Shown here piece after piece: positions 6,168-9,080 of a stretch of DNA of 9,080 bases (its first letter is position 1; each line of letters begins with the position of its first letter). The stretch spans positions 1-9,080 of the forward strand of contig JANQKO010000486.1 of NCBI GenBank assembly GCA_028281075.1, read 5' to 3'. This stretch comes from Alphaproteobacteria bacterium (GTDB lineage Bacteria; Pseudomonadota; Alphaproteobacteria; GCA-2731375). The position numbers and the translations under genes were made by a program. The notes under the pieces were generated by a model. The model was not told the DNA's origin. It worked only from the letters and a program-made list of their open reading frames with translations, and searched no databases.

Positions 6168-6617
6168 TCAGGACGACGGCATGTCCGGATAGGCCTTGGC
6201 GATGGCGACGACACGCAGCCCATAGCGCAGCCAGAGCAGCATGCAGACCGTCAGCACGATATGGTCGACGGCATGAAGGTTCGGATGGAAGCCCACGGTC
6301 AGGAAATAGAGGAACGCGGCGACCGGCGCGGTCATGCAGTAGAGCGCCGCGTAGACGTGCTTGTAGAAGCCGAACAGGACGGCCCCGAGGCCGACGCTGG
6401 CCGCGTAGGCCGCGGCCAGGACCGGCAGCAGGTCCGGCTGGCGGCTGGCGCCGGCCGCGGCGAACAGCGCCGCCACCATCGCCGCCGTGCACATCACCAC
6501 CGTGTAGATGAACGCCTCGTTGCGCGCCTGTTCGCGCGTCAGCCTGTCGACGCGGATGAAGTAAGGCGTCTTGTTCTCGTCCCAGACGTATTTCTTGATG
6601 AAGTCATGCCAGCCCAT
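6168..6617 (-). CDS. Four-helix membrane protein of unknown function
   Basis: I do not recognise this 149-residue protein as a named family. A polar N-terminal segment of about 30 residues (MGWHDFIKKYVWDENKTPYF, then RVDRLTREQARNE) precedes four hydrophobic helices at about 35-57, 63-84, 88-108 and 116-139. Residues of note are a HVY/Y-rich turn after helix two (FYKHVYAALY), His111-Pro112, His115 and Asp118-His119 between helices three and four. No signal peptide, metal-site signature or enzyme motif stands out. It lies 119 bases downstream of the TRAP small permease on the same strand; with that gap, membership of the TRAP operon is uncertain. The ribosome site upstream of the ATG is weak. 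The codon use is like that of its neighbours and the protein looks genuine. Confidence 0.8.
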   Translation of the reverse strand: MGWHDFIKKYVWDENKTPYFIRVDRLTREQARNEAFIYTVVMCTAAMVAALFAAAGASRQPDLLPVLAAAYAASVGLGAVLFGFYKHVYAALYCMTAPVAAFLYFLTVGFHPNLHAVDHIVLTVCMLLWLRYGLRVVAIAKAYPDMPSS

Positions 6618-6710
6618 GGCGGCAATCTAACGCATGGCCGCAAGCGCGCCAACTCGCCCCGGGCGCCGACGACATCAGGGCCCGGCCCGGCGCCGCCCTG
6701 CCGCGGCATG

Positions 6711-6724
6711 CGCGTCATGACGCG
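6711..6724. promoter_or_regulatory. Perfect 14-base palindrome between the TRAP permease and the four-helix gene
   Basis: CGCGTCATGACGCG is its own reverse complement and lies 12 bases after the small-permease stop, in the 119-base gap leading to the four-helix gene. It has the form of a dimeric-regulator site, but as a lone GC-rich palindrome it may be chance. A second, GC-rich stem (GGCGCCG 6662-6668 with CGGCGCC 6688-6694) lies nearby. Confidence 0.25.
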
Positions 6725-6736
6725 ATGGCGCCGGCG

Positions 6737-7465
6737 CTATCCGCCGCCGGCGCCGACGGTTGGCGGGTCCTTGTGCGCCGCCTGGCCCCTGGGGATGTCC
6801 TTGTTCTCCCAGTCGACCTCGATCCGCTTTTCGTCGATCTCGTCCGGCCATTCCAGGGTCATCAACTGGAACCGCAGATGCTTGGGGCCGAACAGCACCA
6901 GCGCCGTCTGTATCCAGACCGCGATGCCCGACAGCGCGGCGAGGATCAGGCCCCAGACCAGGACGCTCTTGATGATCCAGCGGTTCGTCAGGCCCACCTG
7001 GGAGGCCGAGATCTCGTTCATCTCCCAGGACCTGTAGGCGAATTCGACGGCGAAGTAGGTCACGATCACGCAGTACGGGATCATGAAGAAGGTGCAGCCG
7101 AGGAACTCGATCCATGCCTGCTTGCGCAGCGTCAGCCGCTCGCGGACCAGATCGACCCGGACGTGCCGGTTGTAGACATAGCCGTAGCCGAGCACGAGCG
7201 CGAACAGCGCCGTATGCAGATGCCATTCCAGTTCCTGCAGCAGGGTCGATTCGAAGATGCTGCCGACATTCTCGACCAGCCAGATCTGGATCCAGACGAT
7301 CTTGCGCGAGGTCACGTCCCACATGGTGATCAGGACCAGCGGCACGATCAGCCACGAGCCGGTCTTGCCGAACCACTCGACGAACTTGCGCAGGAACAGG
7401 CTGAGACGGATCAGGGCGTTGGTCTCGTTGCCGGCATATTCGTCGACGGTGTTCTGCGTTGCCAT
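6737..7465 (-). CDS. TRAP transporter small permease (DctQ/FcbT2 type)
   Basis: This is the four-helix membrane subunit of a tripartite ATP-independent periplasmic transporter, which couples uptake of an organic acid or similar solute to a sodium or proton gradient. Helices lie at about 37-52, 82-98, 119-141 and 166-191. Family features are NRHVRVDLV (99-107) in the loop after helix two and SWEMNEIS...LTNRWIIKS before helix four. At 242 residues it is longer than most DctQ proteins (about 160-200): it has a polar N-terminal extension of about 30, an insert between helices one and two, and a polar C-terminal tail of about 45 rich in charged residues. A start 13 codons earlier is open, but ATG at 7465 has the strong AAGGGAGGG site that overlaps the stop of the large permease, 11 bases away. 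The two subunits are thus translated as a pair. Confidence 0.92.
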   Translation of the reverse strand: MATQNTVDEYAGNETNALIRLSLFLRKFVEWFGKTGSWLIVPLVLITMWDVTSRKIVWIQIWLVENVGSIFESTLLQELEWHLHTALFALVLGYGYVYNRHVRVDLVRERLTLRKQAWIEFLGCTFFMIPYCVIVTYFAVEFAYRSWEMNEISASQVGLTNRWIIKSVLVWGLILAALSGIAVWIQTALVLFGPKHLRFQLMTLEWPDEIDEKRIEVDWENKDIPRGQAAHKDPPTVGAGGG

Positions 7466-7476
7466 CGGTCCCTCCC

Positions 7477-8856
7477 TTACTCGTAAACCATGCCCGGCAG
7501 CCACAGGGCGATCTGCGGGAAGGCGATGACGCCGGCCAGCGCGATGAGTTGCAGGATGACGAACGGGATGATGCCCTTATAGATGCTTTGTATCTTGACC
7601 TCCTTCGGCGCGATGCCCTTGAGGTAGAACAGGGCGAAGCCGAAGGGCGGCGTCAGGAACGACGTCTGCAGATTGATCGCGATCAGCACCGTGAACCAGA
7701 ACACCATGCCGCCGACGGGGACGTGGTCGCCGAAGTCCAGCGTGCCGATCAGCGGCGCGAAGATCGGCAGCACGATCAGCGTGATCTCGATCCAGTCGAG
7801 GAAGAAGCCCAGCGCGAAGACGATGCCCATGATCAGGAACAGGAGGCCCCAGGAACCGAGGCCGGCCGCCGCGATCAGCTCCTCGGCGATATCGTCGCCG
7901 CCCAGCGACCGGAACACGTAGGCGAAGCAGGTGGCGCTGATGATGATGAAGAAGATGAAGGCGATGGTCAGGCCCGAGGAGTGGCAGACGCCGCGCAGCA
8001 CGCTCCATTTCAGGCGCCGGTTGATGGCGGCCAGGACCATGGCGCCGAAAGCGCCGACCGCGCCGGCCTCGCTGGGCGTGGCCCAGCCCAGCAGGATCGA
8101 CCCCTTGATCAGGGCGATCAGGAACACCGGCGGCAGGAAGCTCTTGAAGATCAGCGGCGGCAGCTCGTTGCGCGGCACACTCAGCATATCCGGCGGCAGC
8201 GGCGGCGCGATCTCCTTGTTGATGGTGGCGGCCGTGACGATGAAGATCAGGTAGAGACCGGCAAGGCAGAGCCCCGGCAGCAGCGCGGCCATGAACAGGT
8301 TGCCGACCGAGACCGACAGCAGGTCGGCCATGATGATCAGCATGATGCTGGGCGGTATGAGAATGCCCAGCGTGCCGGACGCCGCGATCACGCCGGTGGC
8401 GATGCCGTGGTTGTAGCGCTGCTTCAGCATGGTCGGCAGCGCCAGCGCCGTCATCATCGTCACCGAGGCGCCGATGATCCCGGTCATCGCGGCGAGGATC
8501 GTGCCCATCACGGTCACCGACAGCGCCAGGCCGCCGGGGACGCGCTTCAGCAGCACCTGACAGCAGTACAGCATGTCGTTGGCGACGCCGCTTCGTTCCA
8601 TCATCACGCCCATAAAGACGAATGTTGGAACCGCGACGAGAACAAGGTTCTCCGCCGCGCCGCCCCATATCCTCGGTAGGAAGTTGAAGAATTCGATCAG
8701 CGAGAAAACGCCGAGCAGGTAGCCCAGGAAACCGTAGAGCAGCGCTAGGCCGCCAAGGATGAAGGCGACGGGATAACCGCTGAACAGGAGACATGCCAAC
8801 GTCAGGAACATCAGGATTGGCAGGAAATCCTGTAGCAGCCAGAGTAACTCTTCCAT
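7477..8856 (-). CDS. TRAP transporter large permease (DctM/FcbT3 type)
   Basis: This 459-residue inner-membrane protein is the transport subunit of a TRAP system and is of normal length for the DctM family. Hydrophobic segments run through nearly the whole chain (about a dozen helices). Conserved family signatures are GTLGILIPPS (161-170) in the first half and ATPSEAGAVGA (259-269) in the centre, with TSFLTPPFGFALF (398-410) in the second half, the positions at which DctM proteins carry their substrate and sodium sites. The ATG at 8856 has GGGTGG a few bases upstream. It is transcribed before the small permease, the reverse of the common order, and the periplasmic binding subunit is not in the window, so the substrate cannot be named. 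The first 60 codons are slightly less GC-rich than the rest. Confidence 0.95.
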   Translation of the reverse strand: MEELLWLLQDFLPILMFLTLACLLFSGYPVAFILGGLALLYGFLGYLLGVFSLIEFFNFLPRIWGGAAENLVLVAVPTFVFMGVMMERSGVANDMLYCCQVLLKRVPGGLALSVTVMGTILAAMTGIIGASVTMMTALALPTMLKQRYNHGIATGVIAASGTLGILIPPSIMLIIMADLLSVSVGNLFMAALLPGLCLAGLYLIFIVTAATINKEIAPPLPPDMLSVPRNELPPLIFKSFLPPVFLIALIKGSILLGWATPSEAGAVGAFGAMVLAAINRRLKWSVLRGVCHSSGLTIAFIFFIIISATCFAYVFRSLGGDDIAEELIAAAGLGSWGLLFLIMGIVFALGFFLDWIEITLIVLPIFAPLIGTLDFGDHVPVGGMVFWFTVLIAINLQTSFLTPPFGFALFYLKGIAPKEVKIQSIYKGIIPFVILQLIALAGVIAFPQIALWLPGMVYE

Positions 8857-8923
8857 GTGACCACCCGCAGATATCTGATGGGTTGTTGTCTAGCCCGAGT
8901 CCAACAGCAATTCGGCGGGCAGG

Positions 8924-9016
8924 TTAAGCGGCCCGTCGGGCAAGGCGGTGCTGACGCCAGGCACGAGCGGCGCTCAACGCAAAAGCTGCGGTGATCACGT
9001 CTTCCCAGATTGTCAT
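8924..9016 (-). CDS. Possible small ORF of 30 residues ahead of the TRAP permeases
   Basis: An ATG at 9016 opens a 30-codon frame ending in TAA, starting MTIWEDVITAAFALSAARAW and closing with a basic run rich in Arg and His. A strong GGGGAGG site (9022-9028) stands five bases before the ATG, as good as any in the window. The peptide would form an amphipathic or partly buried helix with a positive C-terminal end, suited to lying at the membrane. It sits 67 bases before the large permease on the same strand, so it could be a small accessory or a leader peptide. Against it, third-position GC (19 of 30) is lower than in the neighbours and short frames arise by chance. I recognise no family. Confidence 0.4.
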   Translation of the reverse strand: MTIWEDVITAAFALSAARAWRQHRLARRAA

Positions 9017-9080
9017 CCACGCCTCCCCGGACGGCAGTCCTTACCGGCACGACCCCCGACCGGTTTTTTGACCGAATGTT
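9017..9080. other. Right edge, no gene identified
   Basis: These 64 bases hold the ribosome site of the small ORF and a T-run (CGGTTTTTTGACCG, 9061-9074) in which CGGT and ACCG could pair weakly. One minus-strand frame runs through it and closes with a TGA overlapping the small ORF start, but its residues resemble no known protein end. Confidence 0.3.

Noticed and set aside
7466..7504. Upstream ATG adding 13 residues to the TRAP small permease
   Set aside because: It would start inside the large permease coding region without a ribosome site, while ATG at 7465 has a strong one.
7459..8679. 406-codon + strand frame across the TRAP large permease
   Set aside because: Its residues are a charged, low-complexity mirror of the membrane helices of the real minus-strand gene.
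8811..9050. 79-codon minus-strand frame overlapping the start of the large permease
   Set aside because: It overlaps the clear permease start in another frame, has Cys/Arg-rich random composition and crosses the better-supported small ORF.

Overview
The window looks like a chromosomal segment of a high-GC alphaproteobacterium, most likely from a Rhodospirillales-like lineage. The evidence is GC-rich third codon positions almost throughout, tight operons with GGAGG-type ribosome sites, a TRAP transporter of the FcbT2/FcbT3 kind, and a gene-free gap filled with palindromic repeats of a type common in alphaproteobacterial genomes. This placement is an inference from style, not from a marker gene.

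Left half, + strand (1-5713). The window opens inside the 3' end of a gene whose last 66 codons encode only Gly, Asp, Glu and Ser. A 135-base gap follows, then a large membrane sensor histidine kinase (CHASE2, three membrane segments, two PAS domains, HisKA, HATPase_c). After 67 bases comes a compact set of four genes that is probably one operon: a TauD/TfdA-family 2-oxoglutarate/Fe(II) dioxygenase, a short-chain dehydrogenase/reductase relative whose catalytic residues are all replaced, a two-helix '2TM' membrane protein that starts inside the SDR stop codon, and a CBS-CBS-BON protein. The first two suggest small-molecule metabolism. The last two look like membrane or energy-status sensing, and their link to the first pair is only by position.

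Middle (5714-6167). This is a convergent, gene-free gap of 454 bases packed with inverted repeats: one long imperfect hairpin, one unit made of two small perfect hairpins in mirror orientation, and two copies of a third palindromic element in opposite orientation.

Right half, - strand (6168-9080). Read right to left, there is a possible 30-residue small ORF with a strong ribosome site, then the TRAP large permease (DctM type), 11 bases later the TRAP small permease (DctQ type), and after a 119-base gap an unrecognised four-helix membrane protein. The TRAP substrate-binding subunit is not in the window and may lie beyond the right edge. The order large-then-small permease is the reverse of the usual arrangement.

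Most of the window is ordinary for such a genome. The items most worth a second look are the SDR that has lost its catalytic tetrad, the small ORF ahead of the TRAP permeases, the repeat-packed convergent gap, and the extreme Gly/Asp tail at the left edge. I see no tRNA, rRNA, CRISPR array, transposase or phage gene.
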